From: Paenibacillus caseinilyticus
GTDB lineage: Bacteria > Bacillota > Bacilli > Paenibacillales > NBRC-103111
Length of the DNA stretch: 64,000 nt
Assembly (NCBI RefSeq): GCF_027533645.1
Contig: NZ_JAQAGY010000019.1
Coordinates: 62,001-126,000 of the forward strand
Reading direction: 5' to 3'
Below, in pieces: positions 25,771 through 34,564 of this stretch. The notes under the pieces were generated by a model that made no database searches, was not told the origin of the DNA, and worked only from the letters and a program-made list of their open reading frames with translations. A program made the translations under genes and the position numbers. Each line of letters opens with the position of its first letter. The stretch's first letter is position 1.

Positions 25771-26913
25771 TCATTTACTCTCAATCGTAAAATCGAATGG
25801 ATAAAAACGCGGAGGATCCTGCTGAGTCTGCAAATTACCTTGTGCCGTATCTGAATATTTGAGGGGAGCAGCACTCTTGAAATCCACATGATAGGAGCCT
25901 GGAGGGACAGGGCTGCCTGCCAGGTCCCTCTGATCCCAGAAATACTCCAGCTGAGCTGTCTTCTTATACGTTGTATATTCGCTTGCCGGAAGGGCAGGCA
26001 TATCCCCGCTCCATACCACCTTGTTCGACTTGGTATCCTTTACTTCCACCGAGACGTGCCAAGGTTCGCGTAAGAAGACAGGTTTGCCCCATAGAGCCGC
26101 TTGCACACGGAAACTAAGGCCAATGGGTTCACCCGATTTATACTTCAATGTCCCTCCCTCCGGATCTCTGGCCAAGACCCACGGAGGATTGCTTGCGCTT
26201 GCGATGATGTGAAACGGCTGTCTGATCCCGCTGCCCGATCCGGGTTGGATGCCATCTTGGCGTTCGATCCACGTACCGCTATCCTCCGTAATCACGTTCA
26301 GGGATGCGCCGGCTATGCTCTCCTTTTTAGTGAGGTGCAGGTCCTGATAATACGCCGTAAAGATCCGAATGTCTCCTTCTTTCAGAGGTTTGTTTTCCGG
26401 GTTGGAGATGTCCACTTGAGTGGATTTATATTGGTTCTCTTTCGTTTGGATCGATAGCTGTATTTTCTTATGTGAAACCGACAGATCTTGATTGATTCGT
26501 ATAATACCTGTCACCGTACTATAGTAAGGATCCCCATTCTCCGATAAGACAGGGACCAAATTCATATCGACACTGCCCAAGCTGACGAATCCACCGGGGT
26601 CCTTCACCTTGAAGTTCTGGTCATCCTCCCGAATGACATCCACCTGATGCTTAGCAGCATCCGTGGTACTGGATTCCCGGTAATCGACGGTCGCCCCGAT
26701 ACTCTCCGAGAATAAACGAAGAGGAACATACGCTTTATTGTTGTAGTTGAGAATCCCGTTCTCCCCTGTTCCGTCGATCGTTGTCGTTGTACCGTTCACG
26801 TGAAAATGGAGTATGGACGGGAACAAAGTAGCTTGAATGGAGTTGGATGCCCAAACACCCGTTGCTGCGGTTACGCCAATACCAACCAGCAGTCCTATGG
26901 AGAAGTTCTTCAT
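25771..26913 (-). CDS. Exported protein with copper-amine-oxidase-N-like and BsuPI domains
   Basis: 380 residues. An N-terminal signal/anchor (FSIGLLVGIGVTAATGVWA) is followed by a stalk domain of the copper amine oxidase N-like type (NGILNYNNKAYVPLRLFSESIGATVDYRE). At the C-terminus is a BsuPI-type intracellular proteinase inhibitor domain (SFRVQAALWGKPVFLREPWHVSVEVKD, WDQRDLAGSPVPPGSYHVDF). This combination is common in Paenibacillus surface proteins of unknown purpose. It stands alone on the minus strand and shares the terminator region with the GDPD gene. Confidence 0.8.
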   Translation of the reverse strand: MKNFSIGLLVGIGVTAATGVWASNSIQATLFPSILHFHVNGTTTTIDGTGENGILNYNNKAYVPLRLFSESIGATVDYRESSTTDAAKHQVDVIREDDQNFKVKDPGGFVSLGSVDMNLVPVLSENGDPYYSTVTGIIRINQDLSVSHKKIQLSIQTKENQYKSTQVDISNPENKPLKEGDIRIFTAYYQDLHLTKKESIAGASLNVITEDSGTWIERQDGIQPGSGSGIRQPFHIIASASNPPWVLARDPEGGTLKYKSGEPIGLSFRVQAALWGKPVFLREPWHVSVEVKDTKSNKVVWSGDMPALPASEYTTYKKTAQLEYFWDQRDLAGSPVPPGSYHVDFKSAAPLKYSDTAQGNLQTQQDPPRFYPFDFTIESK

Positions 26914-26960
26914 TCACGGTCACCTGCCTGATTAATCTCACTCTCATGGTGGAATTTCAT

Positions 26961-27512
26961 TTAAGAATAAATGATGTTATAGGTTGGTTTGATAACCCCG
27001 CTCTCATACCGTTTCATATCGGTAAGCTCCAGCCTTAAACGGGGTTTGACGTCACCGAACAGCGGTACGCCGGAGCCAGCCAGGATCGGATTCACTTTCA
27101 ATACCAACTGGTCAATGAGCTTCCGTTCGATCAGCGAGCCTGCCAGCTGTCCTCCCCCGCAAAGCCACAAGATCCCTTCCGTTTCCCTTTTGAGGTTCTC
27201 GATATAAGCTGCCGCATCCCCTCTAACCAGTTCCACATCCGCGTTGGATTCGAAATCTAGGGTGTTCGAGAAGATGTAGTGCTTGATTCCCTGATATCCG
27301 GGTTCACCGGGTTTGGCACCGAATTGGAATCCAAACTCGTAGGTTTTGCCCCCCATTAACACGGCCGTATAGTGCTGAATGTCGGATAAATAATCCGGCA
27401 CATGATCGCCCTCAAAGAGAAAATACGTCCTGTCCAGTTGGCCATCGACCATAGGCTGGTCCGCTATGAAATAATCCAGGGAAACGGCAATGTGATACAC
27501 CAATGAAGCCAT
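26961..27512 (-). CDS. Dihydrofolate reductase/RibD C-terminal family protein
   Basis: 183 residues of the RibD-C/DHFR fold: LVYHIAVSLDYFIADQ at the start, TAVLMGGKTYEFGFQFG in the middle (substrate and NADPH loop) and GILWLCGGGQLAGSLIERKLIDQLVLKVNPILAGSGVPLF as the strongest family block. Stand-alone YwjB/YyaP-like members are NADPH reductases of unknown substrate and are distinct from true folA. The gap to the BsuPI-domain gene is 47 bases. Confidence 0.88.
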   Translation of the reverse strand: MASLVYHIAVSLDYFIADQPMVDGQLDRTYFLFEGDHVPDYLSDIQHYTAVLMGGKTYEFGFQFGAKPGEPGYQGIKHYIFSNTLDFESNADVELVRGDAAAYIENLKRETEGILWLCGGGQLAGSLIERKLIDQLVLKVNPILAGSGVPLFGDVKPRLRLELTDMKRYESGVIKPTYNIIYS

Positions 27513-27677
27513 ACAAGTCTCCTCTCCTTGTTATGCGTTTAACATCCCCATTAACCACAGGTCCGACATCGTTCGTTATGTATCTTAATGACCATTTCCA
27601 TATGGTACGACGAATACCCTGTATTTACCATAGCATCCTATGGATTTCTATGGCAACATGCCCAATACTACATGCCC

Positions 27678-27714
27678 AAGGGAACAGACACCACTCGATG
27701 GATCTGCTCCCTTG
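27678..27714. terminator. Hairpin downstream of the collagen-like gene (weak terminator candidate)
   Basis: AAGGGAACAGA (27678-27688) pairs with TCTGCTCCCTT (27704-27714) with one mismatch. No T run follows on either strand, so termination is doubtful. Its right arm is part of a short sequence repeated at 28973. Confidence 0.4.
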
Positions 27715-27763
27715 ACTGGTTCAACTATCGTTCTCCGTTTGTCCCGGAAAGCATCTCTGTTTT

Positions 27764-28633
27764 TTATGCAATCTGCGTAATAACAAGGTGGGCGGAATCT
27801 GGCCTTGTTCCTCCAGCTAGTGGAGTGATCGTGAGTGCCGTAGAATTGCCGGCGGGATTGCGAACTGTGAGTACAGAATTAATGACCGATGTTCGGACAA
27901 GAGCCAATCCTACGATTTGAGAAGTTCCTGTTGCACGCCCGACCACCGTATAATCGAGGTCAGCGCCATTTAGTGTTAGCATCAGTTGACCCGCTTGGTT
28001 TACATTCACCTGGAACAGAACCTGATAAGTGCCAATGGCAGCCAAGTTAAAGGAGCTGGCAGTGAGACGGGTAATTGCAGTCCCGCTAATTGGACCGTCT
28101 TGCGGAAAACTTACATCCGTGCCGACAGCAACCGTTGCTGAGTTATCAGGAGGCATCAAGGCAAAAAAATCTGCATAGCCTAATACCCCACCTGCGGGTC
28201 CCGCGGGTCCTGCTGGTCCTGCTGGTCCTGCCAATCCAGCTGCGCCAATTGCTCCTGCCAGTCCTGCTATTCCTTGGGGTCCAAGCGCTCCTGCAAGCCC
28301 TTCAGGTCCAAGTGAGCCAATCGCTCCTACAAGTCCTGCAAGTCCCTGGGGTCCAAGTGCTCCTGCAAGCCCTTGAGGTCCAAGTGAGCCAATCGCTCCT
28401 ACAAGCCCTGCTAGTCCCTGGGGTCCAAGTGCTCCTGCAAGTCCTTGGGGTCCCGCTTGTGCAATTGCTCCCGCAAGTCCCCGAAGTAATTGCCGTCCGT
28501 TAGGAGGGGGACACTTTACAATTTTTTTAATAACCCGAGGACAACGTTTCTTTTTTTCCCTTTTTGGATGGCACACAATTACGGTTACGGATGACTTCTT
28601 TTTACACCGTTTCTTACTACCCAGACAACTCAA
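27764..28633 (-). CDS. Collagen-like spore-surface protein with BclA-type C-terminal domain
   Basis: About 289 residues. A short Lys/Cys-rich N-terminus (KKRCKKKSSV) leads into about 90 residues of Gly-X-Y triplets, including two tandem copies of a 24-residue unit (GALGPQGLAGLVGAIGSLGP, four more residues per unit). The C-terminal domain (FFALMPPDNSATVAVGTDVSFPQDGPISGTAITRLTASSFNLAAIGTYQVLFQVNV) has the TNF-like trimeric fold of BclA. Such proteins form exosporium or spore-coat filaments. The triplets are poor in proline and rich in Leu/Ala. GGGAGG is better spaced for TTG at 28633 than for GTG at 28642. Confidence 0.9.
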   Translation of the reverse strand: MSCLGSKKRCKKKSSVTVIVCHPKREKKKRCPRVIKKIVKCPPPNGRQLLRGLAGAIAQAGPQGLAGALGPQGLAGLVGAIGSLGPQGLAGALGPQGLAGLVGAIGSLGPEGLAGALGPQGIAGLAGAIGAAGLAGPAGPAGPAGPAGGVLGYADFFALMPPDNSATVAVGTDVSFPQDGPISGTAITRLTASSFNLAAIGTYQVLFQVNVNQAGQLMLTLNGADLDYTVVGRATGTSQIVGLALVRTSVINSVLTVRNPAGNSTALTITPLAGGTRPDSAHLVITQIA

Positions 28634-28642
28634 CAGCGACAC

Positions 28643-28989
28643 CTCCCTATAAGATGGTTCAGTGTACGTGAGCCGTTTCGTTTAGGCATGGACTAATAGC
28701 CGGGTATTTGCTAGACTACAAACCATTTTTAGAAATATTGGGTATTTGGTAAGGTAGTGTTATACTACAAAACCAAGCACTCTTATCGTTAGGATACATA
28801 ATTTAAAAACAAGACAACTTATCCTTCCCTGCGTTAACCCAAATCACATTGGGGTTATTTTTTCTGCACTTCCCCGCGTCAGTAGAATCCATTTCAATAA
28901 AAATAGACGCCTCGCTAGGATGAGTAGGGACTGAGTTGAAGCCCTCAGAACTCACCTTAGGAGGCGTTGCTATGCTCCCTTGACTGGAT
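28643..28989. other. Non-coding gap between collagen-like gene and oxidoreductase
   Basis: About 350 AT-rich bases upstream of the collagen-like gene. On the minus strand ACGCCTC-rich arms (about 28907-28925 and 28951-28968) form an imperfect hairpin followed by CTATTTTTA, a likely terminator for the oxidoreductase gene. A second hairpin with AACCCAA and TTGGGGTT arms (about 28836-28856) is followed by ATTTTTT on the plus strand. A sporulation promoter is expected here but I could not assign one. Confidence 0.45.
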
Positions 28990-29907
28990 TCAATCGATGC
29001 TAAGAACAATTTTCCCGCGGCCGTGCCGGGTTTCGATAGCCTGGTGCGCATCCTCCGCCCGGTTCAACGGGAAGACCTGCCTGATATGGATGTGGAGCTT
29101 GCCCTTGGTATGCAGCTCCACCAGTTCTGCGAGGCGGGCCGCCGAGCGTTCGCCCCGGACGACGCGCAGGCCAAGCTCCTCCGCGAGGTCATAGGCAAAG
29201 TAGGTGCAGATACGCATCTTATCCCGCACCAGCTCCACCGCCGCCCGGAGCCCTTCGCCTCCCGCCGTATCGAAAGCGGCGTGGACGCCGTCCGGGGCGA
29301 TCGCCCGGATCCGTCCGGCCAATCCTTCCTCATACGTCATCGGCAGGGCACCCAGCGAACGGATATAGTCGTGGTTGCTTTCGCTGGCGGTGCCGATGAC
29401 CGTACCGGCTCCCCACTCCTTCGCCAGCTGTACCGCGAAAGCGCCCAGCGATCCGGCCGCGCCGTTGATCAGAACGGTGTCTCCCGGTTCGATACCGATC
29501 GCCTTCAAGGCGATGTAAGCCCCCTGCCCGTTACCGGTCAACCCGCCTGCTTCCTCCCAGGACAGGGTCCCCGGCTTGCTCACGATTTGGCCGGGGCTCA
29601 CGACCACATATTCGGCGTAGCAGTTCAGCAGGGCGAAGCCAAGCACTTCGCTGCCTATAGAGAAGCCGGTTACCCCCTCTCCGATCTGATCCACGATGCC
29701 TGCGAATTCATTGCCCGGAATTTGCGGAAGAGTCACCGCCATCCCATAAGCCGGCGTCCAGCCGCCTCGCACCGCACAGTCGTAATGCTGCACGCCAGCG
29801 GCCTTCACGCGGACCCTGACTTGGCCCGGGCCTGCCTGCGGATCCGCAAACTCCATCACCCTCATCACTTCCGGTCCTCCATACGAAGCAAATGCCGCTG
29901 CCCTCAT
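28990..29907 (-). CDS. Zinc-type alcohol dehydrogenase/quinone oxidoreductase family protein
   Basis: 305 residues from the ATG at 29907, preceded by AAGGAGGACGAGGGC. MRAAAFASYGGPEVMRVMEFADPQAGPGQVRVRVKAAGVQHYDCAVRGG and IPGNEFAGIVDQIGEGV are the GroES-like N-terminal domain, and VLINGAAGSLGAFAVQLAK the NADPH-binding AAGxxG loop. The structural zinc cysteines are absent, as in quinone oxidoreductase (QOR/MDR) members. It likely reduces quinones or enones with NADPH. A LysR gene is divergent 170 bases away and probably controls it. Confidence 0.9.
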   Translation of the reverse strand: MRAAAFASYGGPEVMRVMEFADPQAGPGQVRVRVKAAGVQHYDCAVRGGWTPAYGMAVTLPQIPGNEFAGIVDQIGEGVTGFSIGSEVLGFALLNCYAEYVVVSPGQIVSKPGTLSWEEAGGLTGNGQGAYIALKAIGIEPGDTVLINGAAGSLGAFAVQLAKEWGAGTVIGTASESNHDYIRSLGALPMTYEEGLAGRIRAIAPDGVHAAFDTAGGEGLRAAVELVRDKMRICTYFAYDLAEELGLRVVRGERSAARLAELVELHTKGKLHIHIRQVFPLNRAEDAHQAIETRHGRGKIVLSID

Positions 29908-29989
29908 GCCCTCGTCCTCCTTAGTGGTTCGGATTTCCTTTGTCACCTGGCCGGAACCATCATGAAGCCGACCAAATTCCGCTTGCATA

Positions 29990-30042
29990 GATATAGTGTA
30001 GATCGGATAATTGATAAATAAAAATACATCTTACTCTATATC
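29990..30042. promoter_or_regulatory. Inverted repeat in the oxidoreductase-LysR divergent gap
   Basis: GATATAG (29990-29996) and CTATATC (30036-30042) are inverted copies 39 bases apart in the AT-rich gap. LysR proteins often bind two such half-sites; the assignment is tentative. Confidence 0.35.
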
Positions 30043-30076
30043 ATTCATTCCCTTGAGTATATAAGGAGGCCGGAAG

Positions 30077-30961
30077 ATGGAGCTGCTGCAGCTGAAGTAT
30101 TTTTGTACGGTAGCCAAACTCGAGCATATGACGAGAGCGGCGCAGGAGCTGCGGATCGCCCAGCCCGCCCTCAGCAAGACAATCGCCCGTCTGGAGAAGG
30201 ATGTGGGGGTACCTCTATTTGACCGGGACGGCAGGCAGATCCGGCTCAATGCCTTCGGCAAGGCATTCTTGCATAAAGTAGAGGCCGCGCTCGCCCTATT
30301 GGAAGAGGGACAGAAGGAAGTCTCCGATCTCGCGGGACTGGAGCAGGGGAGCATTCATTTGGCGGCGTCGACTCTGGACCGTTTGTCAGAACCGCTCAGC
30401 CAGTTCCTCGCCCTTCACCCGAAGGTCAACTTCCGGATCACGCAAGCATCGATGCAGAAGATGGCACATCTCATTGAAGCCGGCGAGGTGGATATCTGCT
30501 TCCCCCCCCTGCCTATGCAACGGCCGGATTTCAGCGCGGTATCCGTACTGAACGAAGAAGTTTATCTGGCCGTTCCTCCGGCGCACCGTCTCGCGGGGCT
30601 GCCGAGTGTCCGCTTAGAAGAGGTGGCGGATGAACCGTTTATCGGCTATAAGGAAGGGTATCATTTTCAAATCATGAATGAGGATTTCTTCCGGACGGCG
30701 GGGATATCGCCCCATTTCGTCTGCAGGGTAGACGAACCTTCCTCCATTGCCAAATTGGTCGCCTCGGGACTCGGCGTGGCGCTGGTCGGTAATTGCGGAG
30801 GAGCGAATTCCCGGCTTCATCTGCTGTCCATCGAATATCCCGTTTGCCGGCGCCATTTCCAGATCGTATGGCATAACAAGCGCTACCTCTCCAAGGCAGC
30901 GCGTCATTTCAGTGATTTTGTCGTCGAGTATTTTGAGCGCAATGGTGCGGCGGACAGTTAA
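30077..30961 (+). CDS. LysR-family transcriptional regulator
   Basis: 294 residues. The N-terminal winged helix MELLQLKYFCTVAKLEHMTRAAQELRIAQPALSKTIARLEKDVGVPLFDRDG is classic LysR, followed by a periplasmic-binding-like effector domain (VNFRITQASMQKMAHLIEAGEVDICF, LASGLGVALVGN). AAGGAGG precedes the ATG. It is divergent from the quinone oxidoreductase gene, the usual arrangement for a LysR regulator and its target. Confidence 0.92.
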   Translation: MELLQLKYFCTVAKLEHMTRAAQELRIAQPALSKTIARLEKDVGVPLFDRDGRQIRLNAFGKAFLHKVEAALALLEEGQKEVSDLAGLEQGSIHLAASTLDRLSEPLSQFLALHPKVNFRITQASMQKMAHLIEAGEVDICFPPLPMQRPDFSAVSVLNEEVYLAVPPAHRLAGLPSVRLEEVADEPFIGYKEGYHFQIMNEDFFRTAGISPHFVCRVDEPSSIAKLVASGLGVALVGNCGGANSRLHLLSIEYPVCRRHFQIVWHNKRYLSKAARHFSDFVVEYFERNGAADS

Positions 30962-30967
30962 ACATGC

Positions 30968-31005
30968 AAAAAAATAACCCTCCGCATTGCGCATTGGAGA
31001 GTTAT
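30968..31005 (-). terminator. Terminator of the large metallophosphoesterase gene
   Basis: On the minus strand ATAACTCTCC and GGAGGGTTAT (complements of 30996-31005 and 30974-30983) form a stem with one mismatch and a 12-base loop, followed by TTTTTT (complement of 30968-30973). Confidence 0.85.
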
Positions 31006-31045
31006 CTTCGTATAAAGGGGGTACGGCGCAACCCCCTCCCCGTCC

Positions 31046-33706
31046 TCACTTCGCTTGGAACGTCCAGACATCGGATTTGCTTACGCCGCCGAACTCGTCC
31101 TTCGCCGCAGCATACCAGGCATACGTGCCGCCAGGCTGCAGACCCGGATACGGCACCACGGCACGGCTGCCGCTGGGCACCTTGTCCGTTTCGCCGATCA
31201 TGACGTTCGTGCGGGCATAGACGCCGATATAATCGGTGGCCACCTGCTTGTCGATGGGCTTTAGCTTCAGCGGGAATTCAAGCTCGTCGAGTTCCGGCTT
31301 GAAGAAGTTCCACTTATTCAGATAAGGAGAGAATGTGTTCACGAGCAGCCGCTCGCGCTCCAGATCGAACTGGAGAAACCGCATGAAGCCCTGTCCGCCC
31401 TCGGGCCCGTTCTGATAATCGCTGAGCATCTCGAGCACGGTACGGTCGCCCACCTTCTTCACATTATGGGCGGCACCAGGGTTATGGCCTCCTAGCACCA
31501 TGACCACGTTAGGATTCGGCAGCACGAGCTTATCCCAGATGCTCTGTCCTTGGCCGAAGTAGTGCTTGCTCGGCTTGAGATATTCGTGTACCGCTATGAT
31601 GGCGTTGCGGTCCGCATATTTCTTCAGCACGGCATTCGCCCAGTCGAATCCTTTCTGGTCAATGAGCCATCCGAGATACAGGATCACGAAGTCATGGCCC
31701 TTGGCACTCACGAGATCGTAATGCTCCCGGTTGTTGTCGAGGTCGGCCCCGAAGGTAGGCTGATGGCGGAAGCGCTCCGCGCCGAAGTACTTCCCGTATT
31801 CGTCGTATTCGCCTCCGTAAGACACATCGTGGTTCCCAGCCAGCACGCCATAGGGGATCTTGGCATCATCCAGAATTTTCATCGACGCGTCGGCATTCTC
31901 CCATTCCTTCTTGCTGTTCCAGTTGTTGACGATATCGCCGGTATGGATGAGATAGCTGAATTTGCGCTGCGTCCAATGGTCTACCGTCCAGCGGGTCATG
32001 GTGTCGTAGATCTTCGGATACGTCTCCGAATAATACTGCGTGTCGCTCATCCACACGAAGGCAAAATCGTACTCGCCCGGCGTCGGAATGCGGTCCTGCA
32101 CCAAGACTTCGACCCGGCCTTCCCTCACCATCTCCGCCGGTACGATCCGGCCCCGCAGCGTAAAATCCTCGGTGCCCTTACCGGAAGCGAGATCCTCCCA
32201 GACCGACTTGCCGTAATTCCATGCGTAGAGAGTGACCAGCCGGTCCGGCAGCGAATGCCCCTTCCACACGATCTCGGAATCGACGGGCAGCTGGTCTCCT
32301 ACTTCAAAGGAGAAGCGGTGATACGGAAACCGTTCCTTGTCGCTGCTGACCAGGTATGCTCCGTCCTGAGCGGATACGAGGCTTCGCTCCGTCACGGTCA
32401 GCGCCTTCTCGCCCGGCGGCTCCTTCTCGGGAGGCGGCTCCCGGTCGGCCGCATGCAGATAGGCCGTGTGCAGCCCCGGCTGGCTCAGATCGAACCGCTC
32501 GGCCTTATAGAACTCCACGTGAAGCGGGTCGTTCGCGGCATCTCCCACTTGGACGCTGAGTTGTACCGCATCTCCGGGAACAACGGCCTTGTCTGCCGGC
32601 ATGGGCGCCGCCGGCGCATAGGGCATCTCGTCCTGCACGAGGAAGCTTACGGCCTTCTCGGTTTCGTTGCCCGCCTTATCGGATGCGGTGACGACTAGCT
32701 TATGCTCCCCGGCACGGAGGCCGGCTGTCTCCAGCACCGATGGCACCTCGATCACCTGGCCGTCCAGCTTCGCCACCAGCGAAGGTGCATCCGCCGATCC
32801 CTCGTCGGCCGAACGGACGGAGACGCTGACTTTGTTCTTGTATATCCTTGCATCGACGGGCGATACCACCTCAAGATTCGGCGGGGTGTTATCCACCCTT
32901 ACGTTCACTTGCCGGCTCGGCCCGAAGCCCCAATTCCTCGCTGCCCGCAGTTCGACCTCGTGAGTCCCTTCCGCCGCTGCCCGTGTATCCCACACATAGA
33001 AGACGCTGCGGTACTTTTCTTCCTTGACCACAAAATGCAGCACCTTCTGCACCGGGTCCCCCTCAGGCTTCTTCGGGGCGGGATCGCCAACGGTATATAC
33101 AGCCGAAGTCTTGTAATCCGGATCTTCCAGCATGGTCCCGTCGGCGAGGGTGAAGGTCAGCCCGCGGAACTTCCACTGGTCTCGCTCGCCGCCCGTCTCT
33201 TCGGGAGCTCCCTTGCTTCCAGAGCGGAGAATGACCTCATTGACCCCTTCCTTCAAAGCGGAAGCCGGTATGGGGACCGTCAGCCGGGTGAATTGTTCCG
33301 CCGTGCCGTCCAGCGTATGGACAAGCTGCCCGTTCACCCAAATGCTGCTGCGGTACCCCTCCGCCCCCTGCAGTCCTTCCGCCTCAAAGGTCATCACCGC
33401 GTCCCGCTTCATCACCGGTATGACCGGCACCTCCCTGCCGTCGATCTTCAGGCGCGGGGGCGTCTTCGTATCCGGAGCCGCCGCGAGCAGGATCTTCGTG
33501 CCCTGCACGGTATCGCCCTCATCCAGCGAGAGGGTGTATCCGGAGGAGCTGTCTGCAGGCAGCGTCAGCCATGTCCGGGGACTGCTTCCGAATGTTAACG
33601 CAGCTAGAACAGCCGCTATCAGCAGTGCAGCCGTGAGGACCACCCAAGGCCACCGCTTGGCTCCCTTCGCCGGTTCCGGCCGGGGCTGTTGCTCCGTCAC
33701 TGCCAT
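31046..33706 (-). CDS. Large membrane-anchored metallophosphoesterase with Ig-like repeats
   Basis: 886 residues. One N-terminal transmembrane helix (WPWVVLTAALLIAAVLAALTF) anchors an extracellular region with beta-sandwich domains (about 45-330), a linker, and a calcineurin-like domain from about residue 544. The active-site motifs are complete: VWMSDTQYYSE, LIHTGDIVNN, VLAGNHDVSYGG, VHEYL and LGGHNPGAAHN. A fibronectin-like end follows (GGTYAWYAAAKDEFGGVSKSDVW). It probably cleaves phosphate esters outside the membrane; the accessory domains suggest attachment to wall or matrix. It differs in layout from the lipoprotein enzyme at 23232. The terminator at 30968 follows it. Confidence 0.88.
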   Translation of the reverse strand: MAVTEQQPRPEPAKGAKRWPWVVLTAALLIAAVLAALTFGSSPRTWLTLPADSSSGYTLSLDEGDTVQGTKILLAAAPDTKTPPRLKIDGREVPVIPVMKRDAVMTFEAEGLQGAEGYRSSIWVNGQLVHTLDGTAEQFTRLTVPIPASALKEGVNEVILRSGSKGAPEETGGERDQWKFRGLTFTLADGTMLEDPDYKTSAVYTVGDPAPKKPEGDPVQKVLHFVVKEEKYRSVFYVWDTRAAAEGTHEVELRAARNWGFGPSRQVNVRVDNTPPNLEVVSPVDARIYKNKVSVSVRSADEGSADAPSLVAKLDGQVIEVPSVLETAGLRAGEHKLVVTASDKAGNETEKAVSFLVQDEMPYAPAAPMPADKAVVPGDAVQLSVQVGDAANDPLHVEFYKAERFDLSQPGLHTAYLHAADREPPPEKEPPGEKALTVTERSLVSAQDGAYLVSSDKERFPYHRFSFEVGDQLPVDSEIVWKGHSLPDRLVTLYAWNYGKSVWEDLASGKGTEDFTLRGRIVPAEMVREGRVEVLVQDRIPTPGEYDFAFVWMSDTQYYSETYPKIYDTMTRWTVDHWTQRKFSYLIHTGDIVNNWNSKKEWENADASMKILDDAKIPYGVLAGNHDVSYGGEYDEYGKYFGAERFRHQPTFGADLDNNREHYDLVSAKGHDFVILYLGWLIDQKGFDWANAVLKKYADRNAIIAVHEYLKPSKHYFGQGQSIWDKLVLPNPNVVMVLGGHNPGAAHNVKKVGDRTVLEMLSDYQNGPEGGQGFMRFLQFDLERERLLVNTFSPYLNKWNFFKPELDELEFPLKLKPIDKQVATDYIGVYARTNVMIGETDKVPSGSRAVVPYPGLQPGGTYAWYAAAKDEFGGVSKSDVWTFQAK

Positions 33707-33851
33707 GAATTAGCCTCCCTTCCGCTCGACATTCCAACCCTGTTCCGCCAGTCTATATAGTATAATACCACGCCGGCTCTCATCCCTAACGGCCCCCCGG
33801 GCGAAACCTTGGCCGCACAGCCTTGGTGAAATAAGCTCATCCATATGAAAA

Positions 33852-33879
33852 AAGCCCCTCGGTAGGTATGCCGGGGCTT
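33852..33879 (-). terminator. Terminator of the DUF5658 gene
   Basis: AAGCCCC (33852-33858) pairs with GGGGCTT (33873-33879); on the minus strand the stem is followed by TTTTTTC. It ends the small minus-strand gene at 33953. Confidence 0.8.
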
Positions 33880-33952
33880 AAACGTCAACGCAGTATGTAA
33901 GGGGCTGCCATGTAATCCACACTTACCGGATAACACCAGCCGGTCCGAGGCC

Positions 33953-34264
33953 TCAAGTAAAAGTCATAAGGAGAAAAGCGGAGAACCAGAAGGAATGAAG
34001 GACGAGCACCCCCGCGTACACAACGGCAGGTACGATCAGCAGCCGCTGGATATAAGTACGCTTCACCCGGCGCATGAGTATGAAGAGCAGTACAGGCAGC
34101 CCGATCTTGACGAGATAGAAAAGCAGATATGCGTTCTCATATAAAAAACGCATCAGAGGATTGGCCTCTTCGATCATTTGCGCCTGCAGTCCAAAGTCGG
34201 TCATGAAGGCATCGGCCGCGCCGGCCGCTACGAGGAAGATCATAAGCCACCGAGTCACCGGCAT
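33953..34264 (-). CDS. DUF5658 family small membrane protein
   Basis: 103 residues with three hydrophobic helices. WLMIFLVAAGAADAFMTDFGL...EEANPLMRFLYE has the ADAxxTxxGL and EANPLM pattern of DUF5658, whose role is unknown. The start at 34264 follows CAAAGGAGAG; the longer open frame up to 34348 lacks a ribosome site. Confidence 0.8.
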   Translation of the reverse strand: MPVTRWLMIFLVAAGAADAFMTDFGLQAQMIEEANPLMRFLYENAYLLFYLVKIGLPVLLFILMRRVKRTYIQRLLIVPAVVYAGVLVLHSFWFSAFLLMTFT

Positions 34265-34564
34265 TCTCTCCTTTGCATAGTGGGAATGTGAGTCTGATAC
34301 AGAATGTATCTGTATACAAATTGTAACACACTTCCTGCGAAGAATCACCTGTTAATGTAAGATGAGGCTTACTATCGGGACTGAAGATCGGATATATGAT
34401 GCAGTTCTGTCTGACTGTATTTAATATTCTCTTAGAAACACAATCGTATATGAATTGTGCAGGATTGAGTAGAGCATCTCAGGGCTTTACGGGTTATCAT
34501 AGGAATTACATATCCGCAGCGCAAGCGCTTTACCAAACGGCTGCGGCATAAAGGAGGCGGGACC
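34265..34564. other. Non-coding gap with hairpin and possible cre site
   Basis: AT-rich until 34500. CCGCAGC (34514-34520) and GCTGCGG (34540-34546) form a stem just before the next ribosome site, and its loop contains AAGCGCTTT (34523-34531), the core of a CcpA-binding site. The flanks fit the cre consensus poorly, so catabolite control is only a possibility. Confidence 0.4.

Noticed and set aside
28206..28480. Regular repeats resembling a CRISPR array
   Set aside because: They are in-frame Gly-X-Y coding repeats without spacers.
34517..34535. cre site before the Gfo/Idh/MocA gene
   Set aside because: Only the AAGCGCTTT core matches; the flanking bases of the consensus do not, so it is not listed as a separate feature.
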